A stretch of DNA of 64,000 nucleotides from Cellulomonas sp. C5510 (GCF_019797765.1 NZ_CP081862.1:3976328-4040327); one strand, 5' to 3'. Shown: positions 54,172 to 63,478, counted from the first letter of the stretch. A program made the numbers and translations. The notes: a model not told the origin generated them from the sequence alone.

Positions 54172-55137
54172 GTGCCGCACGCAGCCACTCCCACCACCCC
54201 GCGCGTCGTCGTCCTGGCCGGCGGCCTCTCCCACGAGCGTGACGTCTCGCTGCGGTCCGGGCGGCGCGTGGCGGAGGCGCTGCGGTCCGCCGGGGTGGAG
54301 GTGTGGGTGCACGACGTCGACGCGGACCTCGTGCCCGCTCTCACCGAGACGCGCCCCGACCTCGTCTGGCCGCTGCTGCACGGCGCCGGCGGCGAGGACG
54401 GCTCGGTGCGGGACGTCCTCGAGCTGCTGGGCGTCCGGAGCCTCGGGACCGGGCCGCGCGCGAGCCGGGTGGCGTGGAGCAAGCCGATCGCCAAGACGTC
54501 GGTCACCCGCGCCGGCATCGCGACGCCGCAGTTCGTGACGCTCCCCCAGAGCCTGTTCCGGGAGCTCGGCGCCGGGCGCGTCATGGACGCGGTCGTCGCC
54601 CGGCTGGGTCTGCCCCTCGTGGTCAAGCCCTCCCGTGGGGGCTCCGCGCTCGGCGTGACGCTCGTGCGCTCCGCCGACGACCTGCCGCGCGCGATGGTCG
54701 CGTGCTTCGCCTACGGCGACACGGCGCTGATCGAACGGGCCGTGGAGGGCACGGAGGTCGCGGTGAGCGTCGTCGAGCTCGACGGCGAGCCGGTCGCGCT
54801 GCCGGCCGTCGAGGTCGTCACGGACGGGCCCTACGACTACGACGCGCGGTACAACCCGGGGCGGACCGAGTACTTCGCGCCGGCACGCCTCAGCGAGGAG
54901 CACGCCCGCCGGGCGGCGGACGTCGCCGTGGCGGCGCACCAGGCCCTCGGGCTCCGCCACCTGTCCCGGACGGACCTCATCGTCGACGCCGACGGCCAGC
55001 CGTGGTTCCTCGAGGTGAACGTCGCACCCGGGATGACGGAGACGTCCCTCTTCCCGCAGGCGGCCGAGGCGGGCGGGCACCACCTGCCCACGCTCTACCG
55101 ACGCCTCGTCGAGGCGGGCCTCCGGGACGACGACTGA
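54172..55137 (+). CDS. D-alanine--D-alanine ligase family protein (ATP-grasp)
   Basis: A 321-residue ATP-grasp ligase. The N-terminal domain begins VVVLAGGLSHERDVSLRSGR, the Ddl signature. ATP-grasp elements include LPLVVKPSRGGSALGV, and the metal-binding C-terminus has WFLEVNVAPGMTETSL. It would join two D-alanines for peptidoglycan, although it is shorter than canonical Ddl (about 360) and could be a second, specialised ligase. GTG at 54172 follows AGGAGG. Its position beside cell-division genes fits a cell-wall role. Confidence 0.85.
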   Translation: MPHAATPTTPRVVVLAGGLSHERDVSLRSGRRVAEALRSAGVEVWVHDVDADLVPALTETRPDLVWPLLHGAGGEDGSVRDVLELLGVRSLGTGPRASRVAWSKPIAKTSVTRAGIATPQFVTLPQSLFRELGAGRVMDAVVARLGLPLVVKPSRGGSALGVTLVRSADDLPRAMVACFAYGDTALIERAVEGTEVAVSVVELDGEPVALPAVEVVTDGPYDYDARYNPGRTEYFAPARLSEEHARRAADVAVAAHQALGLRHLSRTDLIVDADGQPWFLEVNVAPGMTETSLFPQAAEAGGHHLPTLYRRLVEAGLRDDD

Positions 55138-55173
55138 GCGCACCGAGCGGGCGCCCGGCCCGCGTGGCACGGC

Positions 55174-56346
55174 TCAGCCGCGGAAGATGCCCGGGTCGTC
55201 CGGTGCCAGGCTCGCGAGGATCCGGTTCAGGTCCTGCACGGACGCGAACTCGACGGTGAGCCGGCCGCGGCGCTTCCCCAGGTCCACCTTCACGCGGGTC
55301 TCGAACCGGTCCGAGAGCCGGCCGGCCAGGTCGTCGAGGGCCTCGTTCCGGATGCCGGCACGCGGCTGCTGGCGCTGACGGCGGCCCGCTCCGTCACCGC
55401 CGAGCGCGACGATCTCCTCGACGGCACGCACCGACAGCCCCTCGGCGACGATGCGCTGCGCGAGCCGCTCGATGGCCGCGCCGTCCCCCAGCCCGAGCAG
55501 CGCCCGGGCGTGGCCCGCCGACAGCACACCCGCGGCCACACGCCGCTGCACCAGCGGGGGCAGCCGCAGCAGGCGCAGGGTGTTGGAGATCTGCGGGCGC
55601 GAGCGGTGGATGCGCTGCGCGAGCTCGTCGTGCGTGCAGCCGAAGTCGTCCAGCAGCTGCTGGTACGCCGCGGCCTCCTCGAGCGGGTTGAGCTGCGAGC
55701 GGTGCAGGTTCTCGAGCAGCGCGTCTCGCAGCAGGTCCTCGTCGTCCGTCCGGCGCACGATCGCCGGGATGGTGTCGAGGCCGGCCGCCTGGGTCGCACG
55801 CCAGCGCCGCTCCCCCATGATGAGCTCGTAGCCGTCACCGACGGGCCGGACGACGACCGGCTGCAGCACGCCGATCTCCCGGATCGACCCGACGAGCTCC
55901 TCGAGGGCGTCCTCGTCGAACACGGTGCGCGGCTGCTTCGGGTTCGGCCGGATGGCGCCGACGGGGAGCTCGGCGAACGAGGCACCCGGGACCGGCAGCA
56001 GACCGCCGGTGTCATCGGACGCGCCCTGCGGCGCGGGGCCCGAGGACCCTGCCGTGGCCGCGGCTGCGTCCGCACCGCCCGGGGACGCGGTCGACCCCTG
56101 GCCGGCGACCCGCTCCGGGTCCGTCCGCACGGGCCCGGCCGAGCCGGTCCCGGCGTCACCCTCGCGCGCGTCGGCCGCATCGTCGCTGGTCAGAGCGTTG
56201 CTGCCCTCGTCCGAGGGTCGCTCGGCGGACCGGTCGGGGAAGAAGACGTCGACCGGCCTGCTCGCGCCGTCCGTGCTGCGGGTCTCCAGACCTGTCGGGA
56301 TGAGGGCACCCAGACCACGCCCGAGCCCTCGTCGCTTCTCGCTCAC
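55174..56346 (-). CDS. parB: Chromosome-partitioning protein ParB
   Basis: A 390-residue CTP-dependent DNA clamp. The N-terminus [14 protein letters not shown] binds ParA. A long disordered linker (about 20-120) precedes the CTP-binding domain with [17 protein letters not shown] and the catalytic GERRWRA motif. A helix-turn-helix domain for parS (about 225-290) and a C-terminal dimerisation domain follow. It loads at parS sites and spreads. Eight parS-like sites lie 1.0-3.7 kb away. GTG at 56346 overlaps the parA stop. Confidence 0.96.
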   Translation of the reverse strand: MSEKRRGLGRGLGALIPTGLETRSTDGASRPVDVFFPDRSAERPSDEGSNALTSDDAADAREGDAGTGSAGPVRTDPERVAGQGSTASPGGADAAAATAGSSGPAPQGASDDTGGLLPVPGASFAELPVGAIRPNPKQPRTVFDEDALEELVGSIREIGVLQPVVVRPVGDGYELIMGERRWRATQAAGLDTIPAIVRRTDDEDLLRDALLENLHRSQLNPLEEAAAYQQLLDDFGCTHDELAQRIHRSRPQISNTLRLLRLPPLVQRRVAAGVLSAGHARALLGLGDGAAIERLAQRIVAEGLSVRAVEEIVALGGDGAGRRQRQQPRAGIRNEALDDLAGRLSDRFETRVKVDLGKRRGRLTVEFASVQDLNRILASLAPDDPGIFRG

Positions 56347-57326
56347 GCGTCCTCCTTCGTCCCGGCCGCGGTGCTCCCGCGCTCGGCGAGCTCTCGTGCT
56401 GCCTCCAGGTAGGCGAGCGCACCGCTCGAGCCCGGATCGTATGTCAGGACCGTCTGCCCGTAGGACGGCGCCTCGGAGACACGCACCGAGCGCGGGACGG
56501 TGGTGCGCAGCGTCTGCTGCGGGAAGTGCTCACGGACCTCCTGGGCCACCTGCTGGGCGAGGTTCGTCCGGCTGTCGTACATCGTGAGCAAGATCGTCGA
56601 GACGTGGAGCCCCGGGTTCAGGTGCGCCTGGATCAGCTCGATCGACTTCAGGAGCTGGCTCAGGCCCTCCAGCGCGTAGTACTCGCACTGAATGGGGATC
56701 AGCACCTCGTCCGCCACGACGAAGGCGTTGACCGTGAGCAGGCCCAGACTGGGCGGGCAGTCCACGAGCACGTAGTCGATACGGGGCTCGCCCCGCTCCT
56801 CGCGCGCCTGCAGGTAGGCCGAGAGCGCGGACCGCAGCCGGGTCTCCCGCGCCACCATCGACACGAGCTCGATCTCGGCGCCCGACAGGTCGATGGTGGC
56901 CGGCACGCACCAGAGCCGCGGGACGTCGGGGCTCGCGTGCACCGCCGTCTCGAGCGGCGCACCGTCGACGAGCACGTCGTAGACGGACGTCACCCCGGCG
57001 TGGTGGTCGACGCCGAGCGCCGTGGAGGCGTTCCCCTGCGGGTCGTTGTCGATGACCAGGACCTGGAGACCGCCCTGGGCGAGCGCGGCGGCGAGGTTCA
57101 CCGCGGTCGTCGTCTTCCCGACGCCGCCCTTCTGGTTAGCGACCGTGATGACCCGGGTCCGGTCGGGCTTGCGGAACACCCGTCCGCGCAGCTCGATGCG
57201 ACGGCGGGCGTCCTGCCGGAGCTCGGCCATCAGCGGCGTGTCCTCGTCGGCCGGCGGGAGACTCTCGACCAGCGCTGCGCGGCGCCGCTCCTCCGGGTCG
57301 TCCTGCCACCGTCCGGGTTCCGTCAT
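56343..57326 (-). CDS. parA: Chromosome-partitioning ATPase ParA
   Basis: A 327-residue deviant-Walker ATPase that moves ParB-bound origins. The Walker A motif is [14 protein letters not shown] (about 66-79), and Walker B-like [10 protein letters not shown] follows. An N-terminal extension of about 55 residues with Arg-rich segments may bind DNA or the pole. The ATG at 57326 overlaps the rsmG stop by one base (TGATG); a GTG at 57329 is equally possible. Operon order is rsmG-parA-parB. Confidence 0.96.
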   Translation of the reverse strand: MTEPGRWQDDPEERRRAALVESLPPADEDTPLMAELRQDARRRIELRGRVFRKPDRTRVITVANQKGGVGKTTTAVNLAAALAQGGLQVLVIDNDPQGNASTALGVDHHAGVTSVYDVLVDGAPLETAVHASPDVPRLWCVPATIDLSGAEIELVSMVARETRLRSALSAYLQAREERGEPRIDYVLVDCPPSLGLLTVNAFVVADEVLIPIQCEYYALEGLSQLLKSIELIQAHLNPGLHVSTILLTMYDSRTNLAQQVAQEVREHFPQQTLRTTVPRSVRVSEAPSYGQTVLTYDPGSSGALAYLEAARELAERGSTAAGTKEDA

Positions 57327-58063
57327 CACCGGCGCTGTCCCTTCGACGAGCGGCGCGACTGCCGCGCCTTGCTCTCCGTTCCACGTGAAACACCGGCGTC
57401 CTCGCCCGGTCCCACCTTCTCGACGACCACCACGGTCGTCGGCTCCAGGCCCGGCAGGGTGGGCGCGACCTGTACCTCGGCCTCCCCTCCCCCGAGTCGG
57501 CGCCCCACCACCGCGGCCGTGTCCACCTCGGTCTGGGCGCGGCCGCCCTTGAGCGCGACCAGCCGGCCACCGATGCGCAGCAGCGGCAGGGTCCAGCCGT
57601 ACAGCTTCTCGAGGGCGGCGACTGCGCGGGCGGTCACCGCGTCTGCGTCGAGAGCGCCGACGTCCTCCGCGCGACCCCGCAGGACCCGGACGTTGGAGAG
57701 GCCGACCCGGTCGACGACCTCCGTCAACCAGTCTGTCCTGCGCTCCATCGGCTCGAGCAGGATCACCTCGGCGTCCGGCCGCATCGCCGCGACGACCACC
57801 CCGGGCAGCCCCGCTCCGCTCCCGACGTCCACGATGCGTCCGCGCTCAGGAAGGAACGCCACCGCCGCGGCCGAGTTCACGAGGTGCCGTTCCCAGAGCC
57901 GCGCCACCTCGCGCGGACCGACCAGGCCACGCAGGACCCCGTCCTCCCGAAGCATCGCATGGAACCGCTCGACCGCCGGCCACCCCTCGCCGAACAGGAC
58001 CGGGAGCCGCGGGTCGCCGGCGAGCGGGTCGGGCTGACCATCCGGCTCCGCCGGGGCGCTCAT
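57326..58063 (-). CDS. rsmG: 16S rRNA (guanine-N7) methyltransferase RsmG
   Basis: A 245-residue S-adenosylmethionine-dependent methyltransferase (GidB) that methylates G527 of 16S rRNA. The cofactor site is IVDVGSGAGLPG (about 90-101), followed by LLEPMERRTDWL. ATG at 58063 (MSAPAEPDGQ) is preferred; an upstream GTG at 58120 would add 19 residues without similarity. The last codons carry a basic tail, and the gene's 3' end contains a parS site (57379-57392). Confidence 0.95.
   Translation of the reverse strand: MSAPAEPDGQPDPLAGDPRLPVLFGEGWPAVERFHAMLREDGVLRGLVGPREVARLWERHLVNSAAAVAFLPERGRIVDVGSGAGLPGVVVAAMRPDAEVILLEPMERRTDWLTEVVDRVGLSNVRVLRGRAEDVGALDADAVTARAVAALEKLYGWTLPLLRIGGRLVALKGGRAQTEVDTAAVVGRRLGGGEAEVQVAPTLPGLEPTTVVVVEKVGPGEDAGVSRGTESKARQSRRSSKGQRR
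57379..57392 (+). other. parS site 1 (inside rsmG)
   Basis: GTTCCACGTGAAAC, one base from the palindromic consensus GTTTCACGTGAAAC. It lies within the coding sequence of the basic C-terminal tail of RsmG. Confidence 0.9.
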
Positions 58064-58231
58064 CTGTGCTTCGTGGCGGGGAGCACGTCCGCCGTCCGCC
58101 GATGCCGACACAGGCCGCACAGAACTCCCCGGGGATGGTCTCGCGTTGGGCTGCGCGGGTGCCGTCGACGCGGCGCGCAGGGACGTCCTACCGTACCGCG
58201 CCGAACGGACTTGGCCGGTGCGGCGGGCGTG

Positions 58232-58245
58232 GTTTCACGTGGAAC
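58232..58245 (-). other. parS site 2
   Basis: GTTTCACGTGGAAC, the exact reverse complement of site 1. Confidence 0.9.
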
Positions 58246-58466
58246 TGCGACTCCGCGCGCGGTGGGATATGTGGCGATTCGACGACGTCGGGGTCGGTGC
58301 CTCCGGTCGCACCGATGACAGCGCGGGGCGTGTCCGCTGCGCGCGCCTCGTCCGCGTCAGGGTCGAGCGCGGTCGGCTGGGCGGTAGGTCGGGGTCCTGC
58401 ACGCGCGTCCCCTCGTGTTCTCGCCCGAGCCCCCGGCGGGAGCGGTACGCGGCTGTGTCTCGTTCT

Positions 58467-58747
58467 GGCCGGGCTCGTTCTGGCCGCGCTCGCGCCGGCC
58501 GGGCCCGCTCCGGCCGCGCCCGCTCCGGCCGCGCTCGTTCTAGTCGGGCTCGCTCCGGCCGGGCTCGTCCTGGCCTGGCTCGTCCTGTCCGGTTCCTACC
58601 GCCCGGCTCGTCCTGGCCCGGCTCGTCCTGGCCGGTTCCTACCGCCCGGCTCGTCCTGGCCGGTTCGTCCCGGCCGGCCCGTCTTGGCCGGGCTCGTCCT
58701 ATCCGGTTCATCCCGGCCGGCTCGTCCTGGCCAGGCTCGTGCTGTCC
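58467..58747. repeat. Degenerate 15-bp tandem repeat block
   Basis: About 18 units related to GGCCGGGCTCGTCCT follow one another with base changes. A 28-bp variant (GGCCGGTTCCTACCGCCCGG followed by CTCGTCCT) occurs twice. Repeat boundaries rest on visual alignment. Confidence 0.85.
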
Positions 58748-58824
58748 CACGCGCTCGACTCGTTCCGTCCCGCACGCGATGGAGGCACGCGACGGAGCGC
58801 GCTGGCCCACTCCGCGGGTGCGCG

Positions 58825-58838
58825 GTTCCACGTGAACC
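58825..58838 (+). other. parS site 3 (degenerate)
   Basis: GTTCCACGTGAACC, one base different from site 1 and two from the perfect palindrome; flanking GG and CC extend the symmetry. Confidence 0.7.
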
Positions 58839-58917
58839 CACGGTCGTCCCGACGACCTCCGTGTTGTGCCTGGCATCGGTGCGACCTGGCCTCGGCAGGT
58901 GCGCCCCCGCCGGGGAC

Positions 58918-58931
58918 GTTTCACGTGGAAC
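58918..58931 (-). other. parS site 4
   Basis: GTTTCACGTGGAAC, identical to site 2. It lies 80 bases after site 3. Confidence 0.9.
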
Positions 58932-59250
58932 CTCCTGCCGAGAGCGCTTCCCCATCCGATCAAGGTCAGGCTCGGCGATGACCGTGCCCATCGACCATCG
59001 GCGCTCCCCGCCTCCCGCCCTGATCCCGCAGAGAGACGTGCCGGGACAAACCCAACCTTCTCGGACCTGCCTGACGACGTCTGCCCGACGAGACCGGCAG
59101 TACCCGCGCATGTGCTCTCACGTGACCGCACTCACCGGCGGTCGCATCGTGCACGCCTGGCTCGCAGTGGTCCGAAGCCTGAGCGAGTCTGACGCCACGA
59201 GAAACGGCTCTCCCCTTGCAGATGGTTCGGAACCAGGTCGGTGACCGGCT

Positions 59251-59264
59251 GTTCCACGTGAAAC
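59251..59264 (+). other. parS site 5
   Basis: GTTCCACGTGAAAC, identical to site 1. Confidence 0.9.
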
Positions 59265-59406
59265 CACCCCGCGGCAGCGTCCGTTCCCCATGAATCCACT
59301 CGGGCGCAGCGGCTCTCGAGGTCTCGGCGCGTGCTCTCGCCCGGCCGCCGACCGGTGCCCGGCCAGCAAGGCCGCTACATCGCCCCCACACGGCCGTCGC
59401 CCCTGG

Positions 59407-59460
59407 CCAGACCCAGACCCAGACCCAGACCCAGACCCAGACCCAGACCCAGACCCAGAC
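59407..59460 (+). repeat. Hexanucleotide repeat (CCAGAC) x 9
   Basis: Nine perfect head-to-tail copies of CCAGAC, then a partial CCA. It lies 20 bases before the degenerate parS site 6. Perfect copies imply recent slippage. Confidence 0.95.
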
Positions 59461-59479
59461 CCAATGGAACACACTCCGT

Positions 59480-59493
59480 GTTCCACGTGCAGC
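59480..59493 (+). other. parS site 6 (half intact)
   Basis: GTTCCACGTGCAGC: left arm and core match site 1, right arm does not. Probably weak or inactive. Confidence 0.5.
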
Positions 59494-59640
59494 CTCGCCT
59501 GGCGGCAGCGGCGCCGACGCCTGGGCGGAGGCCGAGCAGATCGACCCCGCGGATCAAGCCCTCCGGTCGTCGGGGTAGTTCACCAGGATCTCCCTCGCGT
59601 GGAGACGTCGGAACTGGCCACCCCCGAGGCCTTTCCCCCT

Positions 59641-59654
59641 GTTTCACGTGGAAC
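59641..59654 (-). other. parS site 7
   Basis: GTTTCACGTGGAAC, identical to site 2. Confidence 0.9.
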
Positions 59655-60079
59655 GGCCGCGCCGGCATCCACGACGCTCGGGTCGGCTCGCGCCCGAACG
59701 TGCGTGCCCCGATCGAACGCCTCTGGTCCCGCAACCGCTCACCCTCCCGAGGACGACGCGGCACGGCCGCACCATCCACTCGGCCGCCCGCCGGCCTCAC
59801 CCCTGTCCGCTCGGGCTACCGGTGGACCGAGCCCGATCACCGGGCACCATGCCCCCCTCGGTCGAAGAGCGCCGCGTGCCCCTTGGAGGGTGGCCAGTGC
59901 CCTCATCGGCGGAGCGGGCTGACCACCCGAGCACGTCTCGGTCCCACGCGGGCTTGTGCACGCGTCCCACGCGTGTCCGACCGGAGAGTCGGACCGAACA
60001 CGGCCCGTCGGCTCCGCAGGTGACCGCCCGATCGTGGCCGACCGACGGCCCGCTCGTCGGAGCCGCCGCGGCGCGCCCT

Positions 60080-60093
60080 GTTCCACGTGAAAC
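60080..60093 (+). other. parS site 8
   Basis: GTTCCACGTGAAAC, identical to site 1. It is the last copy before jag. Confidence 0.9.
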
Positions 60094-60898
60094 GAGCACC
60101 GCGCGGTAACCTCACGCGCACGCTCTCGAGCGATCGAGAGCACGAGCACTCCGACCTCGATGTCGGACCGCACGCGGCCGCTCCCGCTGGCCCGGTCCTT
60201 GCTGGCGACGGCCCTCTCGCGAGGCACGCACCCGGACATCAGCTTCTCGACGCCCGCACGCCCTCACGACCGCCGGGACGGAACCGCAGCGGTCGTCCGA
60301 CACGACACCGACGACACCCGCACGCGAGCCTCTCCCCTGCCTGGCGGCGCCACGACACCGAGCCACAGGCCGACCCACACCGGCGGCCGCACCATGTCGA
60401 GGCCGCGCGACCCGCCGGCACGTCACCAAGACACCAGGACGCCACACGTCGCAGCACCGGAAGCACCTCCGCCGAGGCCGTCAGCCACTGACCTACATCG
60501 AGCCGGCCTTACCAGGGGTCCTCCGTCGTTGGCACCACCCTCGGACCGAGCCCGTCGCGCCACCCCCGCGCGACCTTGGCCCCCCGAGTACCGCGGCCCG
60601 TCCTCCCGACCACCCCGCTGCCCGGACCGGGTCCGGCTATCCGGCAAGGCGCCAGGACGGTGTACTCCACACGGCGACCGCCACAGCCCGGGCGCGGTGG
60701 TCGACGTTCCCGCGAGTCGAACCTCGGCGCCCACAGGTCCGGCCCGAGCGAGCACGCCCCGTCGATCCGGCACGACCGCCGGGGCCCTCGCCGCGAAACC
60801 CATGACAGAAAGAGACCGGACGACACGATCCAGCCACCACGAACCGCCCGTTCGTGCATCGCCCAGAGCCCCTCAGAGCCCTCCGCCCGCACGAACAA

Positions 60899-60926
60899 GA
60901 GGCCGGCCCCGAACGGGACCGGCCTC
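60899..60926 (-). terminator. Terminator of rpmH-jag operon
   Basis: Stem GAGGCCGGTCCCG/CGGGGCCGGCCTC on the minus strand (one G-U pair), then TCTTGTT. It lies 52 bases after the jag stop. Confidence 0.8.
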
Positions 60927-60977
60927 TCATCGCTTCCTGACGAACTCCGACGCCCCTGACGAGGCGCCCGGAGCGAC

Positions 60978-61490
60978 TCACTCGGCGGGCTTGACCACCA
61001 CGTACCGCGACGGCTCGACGCCCTCCGAGTCGGACGTGAGCCCCGCGGCGGCGACCGCGTCGTGCACGACCTTGCGCTCGAACGGGTTCATCGGCTCGAG
61101 CGACACCGGGGCGCCGCTCTCCCGCACCTCTGCGATGGCTCGCTCGGCGACGGTCACCAGCTCGGCCTTCCGCGCCGCACGGTAGCCGGCGACGTCGAGC
61201 ATGAGCCGGCTCCGGTCACCCGTCTTGGCCTGCACGGCGAGACGCGTGAGCTCCTGCAGCGCGTCGAGCACCTCGCCGTCCTGGCCGACCAGCCGACGGA
61301 GCGCACGCTCGCCGCCCTCCTCGGCCACGATCTCGACGGCCGCGCGGCCGTGGTCGACGTCGATGTCGATGTCGCCGTCGAGGTCGGCGATGTCGAGCAG
61401 CTCCTCGAGGTAGTCGGCGGCGATCTCGCCCTCCTCCTCGAGGCGCGAGCCCGCGCCGGCCTCGTCGGGGGCGTCGGTGGGTGTCGTCAT
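60978..61490 (-). CDS. jag: RNA-binding protein Jag/KhpB
   Basis: A 170-residue RNA-binding protein with an acidic N-terminus (about 10-45), a KH domain (about 40-110) and an R3H domain (about 112-170, with EPMNPFERKVVHDAVAAA). It lacks the N-terminal Jag domain of Firmicutes proteins, as usual for actinobacteria. It affects cell-wall synthesis and small-RNA control in other bacteria. ATG at 61490 follows AAGGAG, 44 bases after yidC. Confidence 0.93.
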   Translation of the reverse strand: MTTPTDAPDEAGAGSRLEEEGEIAADYLEELLDIADLDGDIDIDVDHGRAAVEIVAEEGGERALRRLVGQDGEVLDALQELTRLAVQAKTGDRSRLMLDVAGYRAARKAELVTVAERAIAEVRESGAPVSLEPMNPFERKVVHDAVAAAGLTSDSEGVEPSRYVVVKPAE

Positions 61491-61534
61491 GTCAGCTCCT
61501 TGCTGGGGACGTGGGCGCGCCGGGGCGCGAGGTC

Positions 61535-62767
61535 TCAGTCGTCGGTCGAGCCGTCGGGGCGGGCGGACCCGGACGCGCCGGTCGACGGCGAGCCCTTGCC
61601 GCCCGTGGCCGTGCCGCCCTTGCCACCGGAGCCCGTGCGCTTCTTCTTCGCCGCCGGCGTGCTGCCGGCTCCGCCCGCGGTGCCCTCGCTCGAGCCCTTC
61701 GCACCGGCCGACCCTGCCGCGGTGCCGCCGGACGTGGTACCCGTCCCGGTCGACGACGCACCCGCCGGGCGAGCCGCGGTCCCGCCGGCCGGCGGACGCT
61801 TCTTCGCGCGGTCCTTGCGCACCGGCTGCTGGCGCTGCCCACCGGCCGGGCGCTCCTCGATGGTCAGGACGTCGCCGTCCTCCTCGATCGACAGGCCCTT
61901 CGCGGCGGCCCTCTTGGCCCGGCGCGCCTTCAGCGCTGCCTCGGCCTGCGAGCCCGGCGCCGGCATGCGACGGATCGTGTAGAACTGCTGGCCCATCGAC
62001 CACAGGTTCGTGGTGGTCCAGTAGATGAGGACACCGATCGGGAAGTTCACGCCCGAGAACGCGAAGATCAGCGGGAACACGTACATGAGCAGCTTCTGCT
62101 GCTGCGCCATCGGGCCCTCGAGCGCCGCCGGCGGCATGTTCTTCATCGTCAGCTGCCGCTGCGTGGTGAACGTCGTCACGGACATCGCGACGACCAGCAG
62201 GATCGTGACGATCCGCACGTTGGTGGCCGCGTCGCCGAACTGCGTCGCGTTCATGAAGGTGGCCGAGAGCGGAGCGCCGAGGATCGTCGCGCTCTCCGCC
62301 TGCGCGGCCAGAGGCTGGTTGAGCGGGCCCAGGTTCGCTCGCGGGTAGTCCCCGGCGGCGAGCTGCGGCAGCGAGTTCAGCACGCGGAACAGCGCGAAGA
62401 AGATCGGCGACTGGGCCAGGATCGGCAGGCACGACGAGAACGGGTTCGTGCCGTGCTTGCGGTACAGCTCCATCGTCTCGCGGCTCATCGCCTCGCGCGA
62501 CGCGGGGTCGGTCTTGCCCTTGTACTTCGCCTGGATCTTCTTCATGTCCGGCGCGAGCATCTGCATGCCGCGGGACGCCTTGATCTGCTTGAAGAACAGC
62601 GGGATCAGGATGATCCGCATCACGATCACGAGGCCCACGATCGACAGGCCCCAGGCAGCGCCGCCTGCCGGGTCGAGCCCGATCCAGTCGAAGAACGAGT
62701 GGAACTGGACCATGATCCAGGCGACCACGACCATGATCGGGTACAGCAGGCCGTCGAACCAGCTCAT
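61535..62767 (-). CDS. yidC: Membrane protein insertase YidC
   Basis: A 410-residue insertase of the Oxa1/YidC family. It has about five helices within residues 1-275, including FFKQIKASRGMQ, the cytoplasmic hairpin CLPILAQSPIFFALFRVL and the C-terminal helix LIYWTTTNLWSMGQQ. The conserved basic groove residue is in that first cytoplasmic region. The long C-terminus (about 300-410) is Lys/Gly/Ala-rich and probably contacts ribosomes. It starts 19 bases after yidD. Confidence 0.96.
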   Translation of the reverse strand: MSWFDGLLYPIMVVVAWIMVQFHSFFDWIGLDPAGGAAWGLSIVGLVIVMRIILIPLFFKQIKASRGMQMLAPDMKKIQAKYKGKTDPASREAMSRETMELYRKHGTNPFSSCLPILAQSPIFFALFRVLNSLPQLAAGDYPRANLGPLNQPLAAQAESATILGAPLSATFMNATQFGDAATNVRIVTILLVVAMSVTTFTTQRQLTMKNMPPAALEGPMAQQQKLLMYVFPLIFAFSGVNFPIGVLIYWTTTNLWSMGQQFYTIRRMPAPGSQAEAALKARRAKRAAAKGLSIEEDGDVLTIEERPAGGQRQQPVRKDRAKKRPPAGGTAARPAGASSTGTGTTSGGTAAGSAGAKGSSEGTAGGAGSTPAAKKKRTGSGGKGGTATGGKGSPSTGASGSARPDGSTDD

Positions 62768-62786
62768 CGGGGAACTCTCCAGGTGG

Positions 62787-63113
62787 TCAGTGCGCGGAGG
62801 CGACCGCGCCGTGCGGGTGTCGACGGTGCGACCCCGCCGGTGGAACGTCGTCGACGCCGCCCGGGTTCCACGGGTTGCAGCGCAGGATCCGCCAGACCGC
62901 CAGACGCGTGCCCTTGAGGACGCCGTGCCGCTCGAGGGCGATCACGGCGTACGCGGAGCACGACGGGTAGAACCGGCAGGTCGGCGGGGTGAGCGGCGAC
63001 AGGAACCGCTGGTAGCCGCGGATGAGCAGCACGAGCAGCCCACGCGGTGCCCGCACGACCGCACGCAGGCCACGGGCGAGGCGACGCCGTGTGGGCGCAG
63101 CGGGCGCGGTCAT
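62787..63113 (-). CDS. yidD: Membrane protein insertion efficiency factor YidD
   Basis: A 108-residue protein with the YidD core [20 protein letters not shown], then [15 protein letters not shown] and [12 protein letters not shown], including the three conserved cysteines. It supports YidC-dependent insertion. The ATG overlaps the rnpA stop by four bases. Confidence 0.95.
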   Translation of the reverse strand: MTAPAAPTRRRLARGLRAVVRAPRGLLVLLIRGYQRFLSPLTPPTCRFYPSCSAYAVIALERHGVLKGTRLAVWRILRCNPWNPGGVDDVPPAGSHRRHPHGAVASAH

Positions 63114-63478
63114 CGCGGCTCTCCCGTCCGTGCTGTCAGCCGGCGGGACGCGCTGCGGACGGCGCCGTCGAGGTCGTGGCCGAGCGACGCGTAGTCGGCG
63201 GCTGCGGCCGGCGCGAGCGCCCGGACCACGAGGTCCGCATCGGCGGGAAGCCCGTCGAGCCGCTCCGCCGTCAGCGCCCGGAGGCGCCGCTTCACCCGGT
63301 TCCGGGTGACGGCGTTGCCCACTCCCTTGGACACGACGAAACCGACCGCCGGACCAGGTCCGGGGTCGGTTCGCGTCACGAGGTGCACCACGAGCGTGTT
63401 CCGCCCGGCACGTGCTCCGGTGCGGACGGCCCGCGCGAAGTCGGCGGACCGGCGCATCCGGTGCGCGGCGGGCAGCAC
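63110..63478 (-). CDS. rnpA: Ribonuclease P protein component
   Basis: A 122-residue protein subunit of RNase P, which matures tRNA 5' ends with the RnpB RNA. The N-terminus [18 protein letters not shown] and the conserved [11 protein letters not shown] helix are present. GTG at 63478 is chosen because family similarity begins there; it starts 16 bases after rpmH and has no clear ribosome binding site, so coupling to rpmH is likely. Confidence 0.94.
   Translation of the reverse strand: MLPAAHRMRRSADFARAVRTGARAGRNTLVVHLVTRTDPGPGPAVGFVVSKGVGNAVTRNRVKRRLRALTAERLDGLPADADLVVRALAPAAAADYASLGHDLDGAVRSASRRLTARTGEPR

Larger units (their letters stand above)
58064..60977. other. Gene-free centromere-like region between rsmG and jag
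   Basis: Over 2.9 kb no frame shows coding character: long frames are mixtures of Arg, Pro, Ser and Gly without domain likeness, ribosome binding sites or consistent third-position bias. The region holds seven parS-like sites, a 15-bp tandem repeat block, a hexamer repeat and the jag-operon terminator. No tRNA or other known RNA was recognised. Confidence 0.7.

Noticed and set aside
58467-58747. CRISPR array
   Set aside because: Units are contiguous and degenerate with no unique spacers, and no cas genes are nearby.
59111-59124. Another parS-like CACGTG (CTCTCACGTGACCG)
   Set aside because: Only the core matches; both arms deviate, so it is below the level of the degenerate sites reported.
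58066-59244. Long plus-strand open frame across the 15-bp repeats
   Set aside because: Its repetitive Ala/Leu/Pro protein is produced by the repeat period (a multiple of three). There is no ribosome binding site, domain or sensible N-terminus, and other frames are equally long.
60100-60890. tRNA or small RNA gene in the right part of the gap
   Set aside because: No cloverleaf, CCA end or T-loop GTTCRA context and no promoter-terminator pair could be found by eye.
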